From Oscillospiraceae bacterium (GTDB lineage: Bacteria > Bacillota > Clostridia > Oscillospirales > Ruminococcaceae): DNA of 5,043 bases. The DNA lies in contig JAGPHI010000108.1 in NCBI GenBank assembly GCA_018055565.1, forward strand, positions 1-5,043. The letters run 5' to 3'. How positions within the stretch are numbered: position 1 is the first letter of the stretch; the number at the start of each line of letters is the position of its first letter. Below the pieces are notes generated by a model. The model was not told the DNA's origin, did not search any database, and was given only the letters and a program-made list of their open reading frames with translations. The translations under genes were made by a program, and so were the position numbers. Below, one piece after another: positions 1 through 4,997 of this stretch.

Positions 1-190
1 TGCCTAAAAGCCGCGCTTTCACTTTTTCTATATCTGCTTCGCCGACCATAATGTCAATATCGTGAAATGTATCGCTAATCCCTTTAAAATACAAAAGCAA
101 CGACGCGCCAACCGCCCAAAGCACCTTATCTTGATTAAACCCATGCGCAATATCCGTCAGCACCTGCAATTTTTTCTCAATATCGTTCAT
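1..190 (-). CDS. Nucleotidyltransferase-fold protein, 5' part only (cut by window edge)
   Basis: The reading frame starts at ATG 190-188 and stays open to the window edge, giving the first 63 residues (MNDIEKKLQVL...). The start is supported by GGAGG seven bases upstream. Residues 28-46 read GASLLLYFKGI...HDIDIM after an AV lead-in. This matches the nucleotidyltransferase-fold signature, in which a G[AG]S loop binds nucleotide phosphate and a following D-x-D (D44 and D46 here) binds the metal. Stand-alone proteins of this type in Firmicutes resemble minimal or AbiEii-like nucleotidyltransferases, and their substrates are mostly unknown. Some are toxin or abortive-infection components; others resemble aminoglycoside adenylyltransferases. 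The C-terminal part, which would decide between these, lies outside the window. Upstream there is a palindrome overlapping a candidate promoter, so the gene may be regulated by a repressor. The fold call is fairly firm; the function is open. Confidence 0.72.
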   Translation of the reverse strand, partial: MNDIEKKLQVLTDIAHGFNQDKVLWAVGASLLLYFKGISDTFHDIDIMVGEADIEKVKARLLG

Positions 191-277
191 TGTAGCACCT
201 CCATATATTATCGTGGATGATAGCGCTGTTTTGTAAGCGCGGCAAAGCCACACGGCCGATAATAACGCCTTGCAATT

Positions 278-307
278 AGTATACCATATCCGCAGGATAT
301 GGTATAC
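278..307 (-). promoter_or_regulatory. Perfect palindrome overlapping a candidate extended -10 promoter
   Basis: The 13-base arm GTATACCATATCC (279-291) is followed by a 3-base centre (292-294) and its exact reverse complement (295-307). Read on the minus strand, the end of this palindrome gives TGG-TATACT, an extended -10 element with its -10 hexamer at 278-283. No good -35 hexamer is visible, which is tolerable for an extended -10 promoter. Transcription would begin near 271 and give a leader of about 80 nt before the nucleotidyltransferase ATG at 190. Neither side has a T-run, so this is not a terminator. A dimeric repressor operator covering the promoter is the simplest reading. By symmetry, a similar TGGTATAC element also faces the plus strand. 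Confidence 0.5.
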
Positions 308-414
308 AGGTTATCCCCGAGCCATACGAGTGGCGATATAAAGGTGTGCTTTCGCATCGGCCTTTGACCGCATTTTTTATCAAAATGCCCAGGCAACATA
401 AAACTGCATTAATC

Positions 415-438
415 GGGTTAGTTTATGGGTTAGTTTAT
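415..438. repeat. 12-bp perfect tandem duplication
   Basis: GGGTTAGTTTAT occurs twice back to back (415-426 and 427-438). It lies downstream of the tRNA operon terminator and upstream of the palindrome. No function is evident; it is probably a slippage product. Confidence 0.8.
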
Positions 439-490
439 GAGGCTTTACCCACTGTTTTCTACGTAATTTACATTTGTGCACCAAACGCCA

Positions 491-535
491 AAAACGCCCA
501 TAAACTGGCTTTATAGGCCAATCTATGGGCGTTTT
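491..535 (-). terminator. Rho-independent terminator of the tRNA operon
   Basis: A 12-bp stem pairs 491-502 with 524-535 (AAAACGCCCATA / TATGGGCGTTTT). The apical region can add a second short stem, TGGC 506-509 with GCCA 517-520. On the minus strand the 3' arm runs into five T residues before TGGCG. It begins four bases after the CCA end of the tRNA-Thr gene, as expected for the end of the Trp-Asp-Thr transcript. The U-tract is short, but the stem is long and GC-rich at its core. Confidence 0.8.
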
Positions 536-538
536 AAA

Positions 539-614
539 TGGAGCTGTTAATGCGATTCGAACGCACGACCTCTTCCTTACCAAGGAAGTGCTCTGCCGAC
601 TGAGCTATAACAGC
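539..614 (-). tRNA. tRNA-Thr (anticodon GGT)
   Basis: The 76-nt cloverleaf includes an encoded CCA (541-539). The acceptor stem GCTGTTA/TAACAGC is fully paired and the D arm is GCTC...GAGC. The anticodon stem CTTCC/GGAAG encloses the loop TTGGTAA, so the anticodon is GGT (Thr). The T arm is GTGCG-TTCGAAT-CGCAT, with one G-U pair. The discriminator base is T. It is the last gene of the tRNA operon, five bases after tRNA-Asp. Confidence 0.97.
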
Positions 615-619
615 AAAAA

Positions 620-696
620 TGGCGACCCGGATCGGGTTCGAACCGACGACCTCTAGCGTGACAGGCTAGCGTTCTAACCAACTGAACTACCGGGCC
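620..696 (-). tRNA. tRNA-Asp (anticodon GTC)
   Basis: The 77-nt cloverleaf has an encoded CCA (622-620) and discriminator G. The acceptor GGCCCGG pairs with CCGGGTC, with one G-U at position 2. The D arm is GTTC...GAAC. The anticodon stem CTAGC/GCTAG encloses the loop CTGTCAC, so the anticodon is GTC (Asp). The T arm is GTCGG-TTCGAAC-CCGAT. It is the middle gene of the operon, three bases after tRNA-Trp. Confidence 0.97.
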
Positions 697-699
697 ATA

Positions 700-775
700 T
701 GGCAGGGGCAGAAGGATTTGAACCCTCGGCACGCGGTTTTGGAGACCGCTGCTCTACCAACTGAGCTATACCCCT
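700..775 (-). tRNA. tRNA-Trp (anticodon CCA)
   Basis: The 76-nt cloverleaf has an encoded CCA (702-700) and discriminator G. The acceptor AGGGGTA pairs with TGCCCCT, with one U-G. The D arm is GCTC...GAGC. The anticodon stem GCGGT/ACCGC encloses the loop CTCCAAA, so the anticodon is CCA (Trp). The T arm is GAGGG-TTCAAAT-CCTTC, with one G-U pair. It is the promoter-proximal gene of the operon. Confidence 0.97.
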
Positions 776-873
776 ATGCAGGTTGCGGGGGCGCAATATA
801 TTTTTACCCTTTTGCCTTACAAGTGCGAAACCGAAGCTTCAGCCGCAAAGCTGTAAAAACAGACTGCCTTAAT

Positions 874-902
874 ATAATACCGAATACGAGGGCAAATGTC
901 AA
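874..902 (-). promoter_or_regulatory. Strong sigma-A promoter of the tRNA operon
   Basis: On the minus strand there is a perfect -35 TTGACA (902-897), a 17-base spacer, and -10 TATTAT (879-874). Transcription should start near 867, giving a leader of about 90 nt before tRNA-Trp that RNase P would remove. The leader contains a small hairpin, TTGCG-CCCC-CGCAA (796-783), just before the tRNA. Such consensus boxes are typical of stable RNA genes. Confidence 0.88.
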
Positions 903-979
903 TAGTTTTAGCGCATATCACAGCAACAATCCGCAAATAATATGCGTATGTTGAATGATTTGCAGAGAGGAATACAGCT

Positions 980-1372
980 ATGAGTATTTTATCCAGCCTT
1001 TTTCACGGCGAAATCCACGATAAGCCCAATGCCGTGCACAACACGGGGGAAGCAAAGCGCCCGCAAACCGTACAGCCCACGATGCCAAAAGACGAGGCTG
1101 CGCCTGCGCCAAGCGAAAGCGTAAAGCCCGATGCCAGCGCAAAAAGCCAAGAGCACATAGGCCCCATATCCCCAAAAGGCGATACGCCCCCCGCCGTAGA
1201 AACCGCCGGCAAAAGCGCGCAAGAGCGCTTTGAAGCGCTGCGTAAAAAGCAGATACACCCCGCCATGTTTTACAGCTCGGAAAAGGGTGTGCCCTCGAAA
1301 GATGGCGTGTGGCAAGATGCGCACACGGTGGACGCCCTTGTAGAAGAGCGCGAAGAAACCCCGCGCGGTTAA
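980..1372 (+). CDS. Small low-complexity protein of unknown function (130 aa)
   Basis: This is the only plus-strand gene. The ATG at 980 is preceded by GAGAGG (965-970) with nine bases of spacing, and the TAA is at 1370-1372. I do not recognise the protein. The N-terminus (MSILSSLFHGEI) could form a short amphipathic helix. Residues of about 13-75 are rich in Pro, Ala, Lys, Ser and Glu and look disordered. The tail of about residues 78-130 (SAQERFEALRKKQIHPAMFY and on) is charged and may be helical at first. There is no signal peptide, membrane helix or cysteine pair. It is divergent from the tRNA operon and convergent with the membrane-protein gene, so it is probably transcribed alone. I found no strong promoter; TAATAT at 938-943 is a weak -10 candidate. 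Its composition and ribosome binding site favour this strand over the overlapping minus-strand frames. Confidence 0.68.
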   Translation: MSILSSLFHGEIHDKPNAVHNTGEAKRPQTVQPTMPKDEAAPAPSESVKPDASAKSQEHIGPISPKGDTPPAVETAGKSAQERFEALRKKQIHPAMFYSSEKGVPSKDGVWQDAHTVDALVEEREETPRG

Positions 1373-1383
1373 AAAGCGTGCGG

Positions 1384-1584
1384 CATGCAAAACCCATGCA
1401 AAATCTAACCAAAAATAGGCCCACCCCAAGCCGAAATCAATGCTAACCAATGCTAAACCAATGCTAAACTAAGCCAACACTTGGTCAAAACCGCGCAAAG
1501 CCAATGCTAACCTAATGTAAAGCCAAGCTAAAACCAAGTCCACACCAAGCCCACACTATCCATAATGAATATACCAATGCAAAA
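1384..1584. repeat. Degenerate array of ~11-bp repeats, A+C-rich on the plus strand
   Basis: The core is 1437-1556, where units of the form CCAATGCTAAA recur. They start near 1437, 1447, 1458, 1474, 1501, 1511, 1523, 1534 and 1545. The unit at 1501 (CCAATGCTAA) equals the first ten bases of those at 1447 and 1458; the rest drift (CCTAATGTAAAG, CCAAGCTAAAA, CCAAGTCCACA). Related pieces lie outside the core: GCATGCAAAA and CCATGCAAAA at 1384-1403, and CCAATGCAAAA at 1574-1584, running into the terminator. Most steps are 10-12 bp, close to one helical turn. The stretch follows the stop codon of the small plus-strand gene and has stops in the frames I read. It is not CRISPR: the units are too short and there are no unique spacers. 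Confidence 0.7.
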
Positions 1585-1609
1585 CGGCAGGGATAAACCC
1601 TGCCGTTTT
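1581..1609. terminator. Bidirectional Rho-independent terminator between convergent genes
   Basis: A perfect 12-bp stem pairs 1581-1592 (AAAACGGCAGGG) with 1598-1609 (CCCTGCCGTTTT) around a 5-base loop. On the plus strand it is followed by a run of five T. On the minus strand the mirrored arm ends in four T. It can therefore stop both the small plus-strand gene and the Na/Pi operon, whose last stop codon is 16 bases away. Confidence 0.92.
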
Positions 1610-1624
1610 TGTATCGCAAATTGC

Positions 1625-2434
1625 CTATTTGTTTTTTACAATATCCTGCACGGTATACACCCATCTTTGCTGCTCGCGCGTGCCGTCGGGCGTTTTTACA
1701 TCGCAAAAATATTCCCAGCCAATTAAGTAGCCTGCTGCATCCACATGATACAGCTCTTCCCATTGATACAGCGAAAGGCCGCGGCGATACAGCCCCGCCG
1801 CTGCATCGTTTTGTTTTTCCATTTGCGCAAGCTCGGCCTGTGTTAAGGCCATGCCGCCGTTTTCCACAGGCAGTGCCGCATTTAGGTTACGCAAATACAA
1901 TTGCACAATATCGCGCTTTTTAGAAAATATCTGTTTAAAGTTTTTATAAAAATGATAGCTGTCCACATCGTCTTTGCGGCTTTCCTGCGCACTTGTGAAT
2001 CCATCATCCACAAAGCCTGTTTCTAAAAGCGTAAGCGCATGCCCGCCGCGCAGGATCTGTTCGCCCGATTGCACTGTCATGCTATAGCTTTGCTCTTCGC
2101 CGTCGCGCTCGTATGCATATTGCGCTTGCGCGATGGGCTCGCCCGATGCGTTTTGCACCTCACAAACAATGGTTGCGCTTTTGGCGTAAGCGGTGCGGCG
2201 CGCCGCCATTTCCACTGCCGCAATAGACGCTTTTACCTCGCGGCCTGTGCTTTTGGTAGGGTTAAACAGCACAATAGCCGCCAAAAACAGTACCAGCGCC
2301 GCAATCCAAAGCTTTTTATCTTCCATCGGCGCATAAAATCGGCGGCGCGCAAGCGATATGGTAGCCGCCAACACCAAAAAACAGGCAAGGCAGCCGCATA
2401 TGGATGCAATAATATTCAACGTGCTTTGAAACAT
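1625..2434 (-). CDS. Two-helix membrane protein with a large C-terminal domain, function unknown (269 aa)
   Basis: I chose the ATG at 2434, giving MFQSTLNII..., because AGAGGGGG lies about 7-10 bases upstream. It also starts 32 bases after the stop of the preceding gene. The longer frame from 2497 would overlap that gene and adds an unlikely 21-residue lead. Residues about 5-28 form one hydrophobic helix and 42-57 a second. The loop between them is basic (ARRRF...DKK), so the hairpin should have its loop inside and both ends outside. Residues about 60-269 would then form an extracytoplasmic domain: a beta-like stretch at about 85-130, then charged helical segments, then an aromatic tail (YQWEELYHV, GYLIGWEYF). 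I recognise no catalytic motif or family. Tight spacing behind the Na/Pi transporter-PhoU gene suggests co-transcription and perhaps a role in phosphate physiology, but that is inference from position only. Confidence 0.85.
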   Translation of the reverse strand: MFQSTLNIIASICGCLACFLVLAATISLARRRFYAPMEDKKLWIAALVLFLAAIVLFNPTKSTGREVKASIAAVEMAARRTAYAKSATIVCEVQNASGEPIAQAQYAYERDGEEQSYSMTVQSGEQILRGGHALTLLETGFVDDGFTSAQESRKDDVDSYHFYKNFKQIFSKKRDIVQLYLRNLNAALPVENGGMALTQAELAQMEKQNDAAAGLYRRGLSLYQWEELYHVDAAGYLIGWEYFCDVKTPDGTREQQRWVYTVQDIVKNK

Positions 2435-2466
2435 GAAGGCGCCCCCTCTTTCAATCGTAAAAACCG

Positions 2467-4248
2467 CTATTCCCCTTGCTGCGCAAGCTTGTCGCAATAT
2501 TTGGCCCTGTATTCTGCCAGCATTTTGTTGTATCCGGGCATATTGCCCTCGTGCATGCTGCGGCGCAGCTCGTGCGCGTCAAAATGTGCATCGGCGGCAG
2601 CCGCGCCAATAATGCGCGCTGCGATATTAGAGCAGTGGTCGCTGATGCGCTCTAAATTTGTAAGAATTTCAAGGAAAATAATGCCGCTTTCCAGCGCGCA
2701 CACACCGTCTTTTAGGCGCGTGATATGCTTGTCGCGCAGGGTTTCAATCATGTAATCAATGGTTTCTTCCAGCGGCTCTACCTGCAAGGCCAGTTTTGCA
2801 TCATCCAGCGAAAAGCTTTCGGTGGCAATGTCCACAATTTCGCAAATGGCGCTGCTTACCAGCTCCAATTCTGCCTTTGCAACGTCCGAGAAAGACAGCT
2901 CCTTGTCAAAAATCTCGCCCGAGCGTTCGGATACGTTAATGGCATAATCGCCAATACGCTCATATTCCACCACATAATGCAAAAGCTCGTTCACGTCCTG
3001 GCTTTCGCGATCCGACAATTCCTTATCGGTAATTTTAATTAAATAATTGCTGATGCCAACCTCTAGCTTGTCGCAAATGGCTTCGCGCTGGTTTATGAGC
3101 ACAATGGTTTCGGCATTATGGCTAAACAGCACGGGCACGGCATCGCCGCAGTTTGCACGCGCGTTTTTGGCCATCACTTCTACGGCATATTTTGCCTGCT
3201 GAATGGCCACCGAGGGCGAGCCAAGCAAGCGCTCGTCCAAAACGGGCAGCTCCAAATCGGTTGTTTCGGTTTCTTTATCGGGAAAGGTTAGCTCGGCCAG
3301 CTTTGCCAAAAGCTTTGTAAACGGCAAAAACACAATGGTAACAACTACATTAAAGATGGTATGGAAATTGGCGATATCGCCTTTGCCCATCACTTCGTTC
3401 CAAAACGGAATGCCAAACGCCGATTTAAACCCGTAAATTGCCACCAAAAACAACACCGTGCCGATGATATTAAAATACAAATGCACAATGGCAGAGCGCT
3501 TCGCGCCCTTTGATGCGCCGATGGAAGCGAGCATCGGGGTAGAGCATGTGCCGATGTTTTGCCCTAAAATAATGGGCACTGCGCTGCCCCAAGTGATCAG
3601 CCCTGTGCTGGACAGCGCTTGCAAAATGCCGATAGAAGCCGACGAGGATTGCAGCGCCATCGTAACAAGCGCCCCCGCCAAAACACCAATAATCGGGTTT
3701 TGCAAAGAGGTGAAAAGGCGCACAAACGTTTCGGATTCACGCAGGCCGGACACGGCGGCTTCCATGCTGAAAATACCTGTAAACAAAATGCCAAAGCCCA
3801 ACATGATTTGGCCGATATTGCGCTTTTTGGGCGATTTTAAAAATACATAAAACACCGCGCCTACCGCCGCCACAATTGGCGCAAAGGTAGAGGGCTTTAA
3901 AAGCTGTAAAAAAAACGTGTTTCCGCCAATTTCCGTAAGGCGAATTAATTGCCCCGTAACGGTGGTGCCGATATTGGCACCCATAATCACGCCAATTGCC
4001 TGCGAAAGCTGCATGATGCCAGAGTTTACAAGGCCAACCACAATCACCGTGGTGCCCGAGGACGATTGGATAAGCCCTGTAACAATCGCGCCCAAAAGCA
4101 CCGAACGCCAAGTGGACGAGGTAAGCTTTTGCAAAACGCTTTCCATTTTGCTGCCGGCCAGCTTTTCAAGCGACGAGCCCATAATCGTCATACCGTAAAG
4201 AAAAAGCGCAAGGCCGCCCGCCAAATTAAACACGTTAAATATTGTCAT
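2467..4248 (-). CDS. Na+/phosphate cotransporter with C-terminal PhoU domain
   Basis: The 593-residue protein (from the ATG at 4248) is of the usual length for bacterial Na/Pi cotransporters with a PhoU tail. These carry inorganic phosphate across the cytoplasmic membrane with sodium. The transporter half (about 1-320) shows the family's inverted repeat: QSSS at 61-64 with GANIGTT at 90-96, and QSSSAS at 200-205 with GQNIGT at 229-234. Hydrophobic helices lie around these motifs. The cytoplasmic half (about 345-550) has two PhoU-like repeats with the metal-binding E-R-I-x-D signature at 430-434 and 533-537. PhoU domains usually sense or restrain phosphate uptake. Start choice: AAGAAGGA touches the ATG at 4260 but lies 12 bases before the ATG at 4248, so 4248 is likelier. 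The longest frame starts inside the promoter and cannot be right. Export rather than import has been proposed for some relatives, so the direction of transport is not certain. Confidence 0.95.
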   Translation of the reverse strand: MTIFNVFNLAGGLALFLYGMTIMGSSLEKLAGSKMESVLQKLTSSTWRSVLLGAIVTGLIQSSSGTTVIVVGLVNSGIMQLSQAIGVIMGANIGTTVTGQLIRLTEIGGNTFFLQLLKPSTFAPIVAAVGAVFYVFLKSPKKRNIGQIMLGFGILFTGIFSMEAAVSGLRESETFVRLFTSLQNPIIGVLAGALVTMALQSSSASIGILQALSSTGLITWGSAVPIILGQNIGTCSTPMLASIGASKGAKRSAIVHLYFNIIGTVLFLVAIYGFKSAFGIPFWNEVMGKGDIANFHTIFNVVVTIVFLPFTKLLAKLAELTFPDKETETTDLELPVLDERLLGSPSVAIQQAKYAVEVMAKNARANCGDAVPVLFSHNAETIVLINQREAICDKLEVGISNYLIKITDKELSDRESQDVNELLHYVVEYERIGDYAINVSERSGEIFDKELSFSDVAKAELELVSSAICEIVDIATESFSLDDAKLALQVEPLEETIDYMIETLRDKHITRLKDGVCALESGIIFLEILTNLERISDHCSNIAARIIGAAAADAHFDAHELRRSMHEGNMPGYNKMLAEYRAKYCDKLAQQGE

Positions 4249-4249
4249 G

Positions 4250-4294
4250 CTATTGACCATTCCTTCTTGAGCAAGCCACCGTTTGCGCCGCCAT
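4250..4294 (-). other. Possible 14-codon leader ORF before the Na/Pi gene
   Basis: Within the predicted leader, an ATG at 4294 opens a frame reading MAAQTVACSRRNGQ. It ends in TAG at 4252-4250, one base before the chosen start at 4248. AAGG lies eight bases before this ATG, inside the promoter-proximal repeat copy. The stop-start spacing would suit translational coupling. A frame this short could easily be chance. Confidence 0.2.
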
Positions 4295-4297
4295 CGG

Positions 4298-4384
4298 ACT
4301 CGCCTTACATAAATTTTACACAATACGGTTATTATAGCAATTTTCGAGGCTTTTCGCAACTCGCCTTACAAAAAATTTACACAA
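4298..4384. repeat. 26-bp direct repeat pair flanking the Na/Pi promoter
   Basis: Copies at 4298-4323 and 4359-4384 begin ACTCGCCTTACA and end TTTACACAA. They match at 24 of 26 positions and are offset by 61 bp. Each copy contains TTACA-N6-TTACA (4305-4309 with 4316-4320; 4366-4370 with 4377-4381), an 11-bp period. One copy lies just upstream of the -35; the other starts at about the +1 position. Direct TTACA-like hexamers with 11-bp spacing resemble PhoP boxes of Gram-positive bacteria, which would suit a phosphate transporter. The regulator is inferred, not shown. Confidence 0.75.
4331..4359 (-). promoter_or_regulatory. Extended -10 promoter of the Na/Pi operon
   Basis: On the minus strand, -35 TTGCGA (4359-4354), a 17-base spacer and -10 TATAAT (4336-4331) are preceded by TGC, an extended -10. 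The start point should be near 4324, giving a leader of about 75 nt to the ATG at 4248. The promoter sits exactly between the two copies of the direct repeat, so occupancy of the repeats would affect it. Confidence 0.85.
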
Positions 4385-4485
4385 CGCTACAAGGTTTTTC
4401 CATAGCATTGCGCTGTTTGCGTTTATTGTGCGCTGCTTGCCTTTGCCAAAACCGTGGGCTTGCCAAGCGTTTGCCGCGTTTTCTT

Positions 4486-4520
4486 GCGCTTTCAATCTGT
4501 GTCATATACGCAGAAAGCGC
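4486..4520. other. Stem-loop just after the NusG domain II gene
   Basis: GCGCTTTC (4486-4493) pairs with GAAAGCGC (4513-4520) around a 19-base loop, directly after the gene's stop codon (4521-4523). On the minus strand no T-run follows the stem (CAAGAAAACG), so it is not a canonical intrinsic terminator. It could still stabilise the 3' end or act as a weak terminator. Confidence 0.4.
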
Positions 4521-4871
4521 TTATTCCTCAATCGACACCACCACGCGCGCGGGCGCGCAAACGGCCTTGTCCTCTTCTTTAGAAAGCCAGCCGAAGCCCT
4601 CGCAGACATGGTCGGGGCAAACGCTGTTGATAAAGCGGATTTTGCCCTCTTTTACCTCCAGCTCCACGGGCAGCGCGCCGCCCTCTATGGCATAAACGCC
4701 ATCCTTGTTCAGTGCGATGCGCTGGCTTTCGCCATCCGCAACCGACACTTGCGCCACGGCCCCCTGCGGGCGAAAATAGCCTATAACCGCAATGGCAGCC
4801 GCAAATACAATAATGATGATAATAAACACGCTGTTTGCAAGCGTAGCCTTTTGTTTTGATGGTTCTTGCAT
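4521..4871 (-). CDS. NusG domain II-containing membrane-anchored protein (116 aa)
   Basis: The ATG at 4871 is preceded by GGAG with five bases of spacing; longer frames upstream lack such a site. Residues about 11-33 (TLANSVFIIIII... to GYF) form one membrane anchor or uncleaved signal. The rest (about 36-116) is a compact beta-rich domain, probably outside the membrane. The signature INSVCPDHVC (C85 and C90) followed by GW, then AVCAPARVVVSI (C105), matches the NusG domain II family, whose CPDxxC and C-x-P-x-R segments are conserved. It is not the transcription factor NusG: there is no NGN or KOW region. Members are often found near Gx-type transporter, ApbE-like or Rnf-type genes, but the upstream neighbour lies outside this window. 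The biochemical role is unknown. I see no clear promoter, so it may be transcribed with an upstream gene. Confidence 0.9.
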   Translation of the reverse strand: MQEPSKQKATLANSVFIIIIIVFAAAIAVIGYFRPQGAVAQVSVADGESQRIALNKDGVYAIEGGALPVELEVKEGKIRFINSVCPDHVCEGFGWLSKEEDKAVCAPARVVVSIEE

Positions 4872-4946
4872 AAAATCTCCATGCGCTATAACGCGCGAAT
4901 CGTATCGGTAAAATTTAAAAAACGAGGGCGGCATAAAACGGCGCAG

Positions 4947-4997
4947 CAATAAACGGGCAGGGCCATTGCAGCATGCAGGGCAAAAGGCCGTTTATTG
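4947..4997. repeat. 10-bp inverted repeat upstream of the NusG domain II gene
   Basis: CAATAAACGG (4947-4956) and CCGTTTATTG (4988-4997) are perfect reverse complements separated by 31 bases. A second, partly overlapping stem, GCAAAAG (4980-4986) with CTTTTGC (5002-5008), is also possible, so two alternative foldings exist. No T-run follows on the minus strand. An operator, or a terminator of the upstream gene, are both possible. Confidence 0.4.

Larger units (their letters stand above)
191..490. other. Intergenic stretch without a convincing gene
   Basis: I see no credible coding region here. Open frames on the minus strand (399-208 and 583-380) lack ribosome binding sites, have unusual composition, and run across the palindrome or the tRNA terminator. 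The stretch does hold a 29-bp palindrome with a candidate promoter (278-307) and a perfect 12-bp tandem duplication (415-438). The part nearest the gene (191-277) would be its 5' leader. Confidence 0.6.

Noticed and set aside
208..583. Small minus-strand frames in the spacer after the tRNA operon
   Set aside because: No ribosome binding sites, odd composition, and overlap with the palindrome, the terminator and tRNA-Thr.
718..954. Open frame of 78 aa on the plus strand
   Set aside because: It runs antisense through tRNA-Trp and the tRNA promoter, and has no ribosome binding site.
978..1450. Long open frames on the minus strand opposite the small plus-strand gene
   Set aside because: They mirror a GC-rich codon pattern, give Arg/Cys/Trp-rich proteins without ribosome sites, and run into the repeat array. 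The plus-strand frame has the better start signal and composition.
1384..1584. CRISPR array or replication iterons
   Set aside because: Units are about 11 bp, degenerate and contiguous, without unique spacers. No Cas, Rep or DnaA-box context is present.
2039..2755. 238-aa plus-strand frame opposite the Na/Pi operon
   Set aside because: It spans the junction of two well-supported minus-strand genes and has atypical Cys/Arg/His-rich composition, so it is a shadow frame.
4249..4359. N-terminal extension of the Na/Pi transporter to position 4359
   Set aside because: The extended start codon lies in the promoter's -35 element, upstream of the predicted transcription start, and the added residues are basic and unlike the family's N-terminus.
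3949..4695. 248-aa plus-strand frame crossing the Na/Pi promoter into the NusG domain II gene
   Set aside because: It is antisense to two recognisable genes and a promoter, with no start signal.
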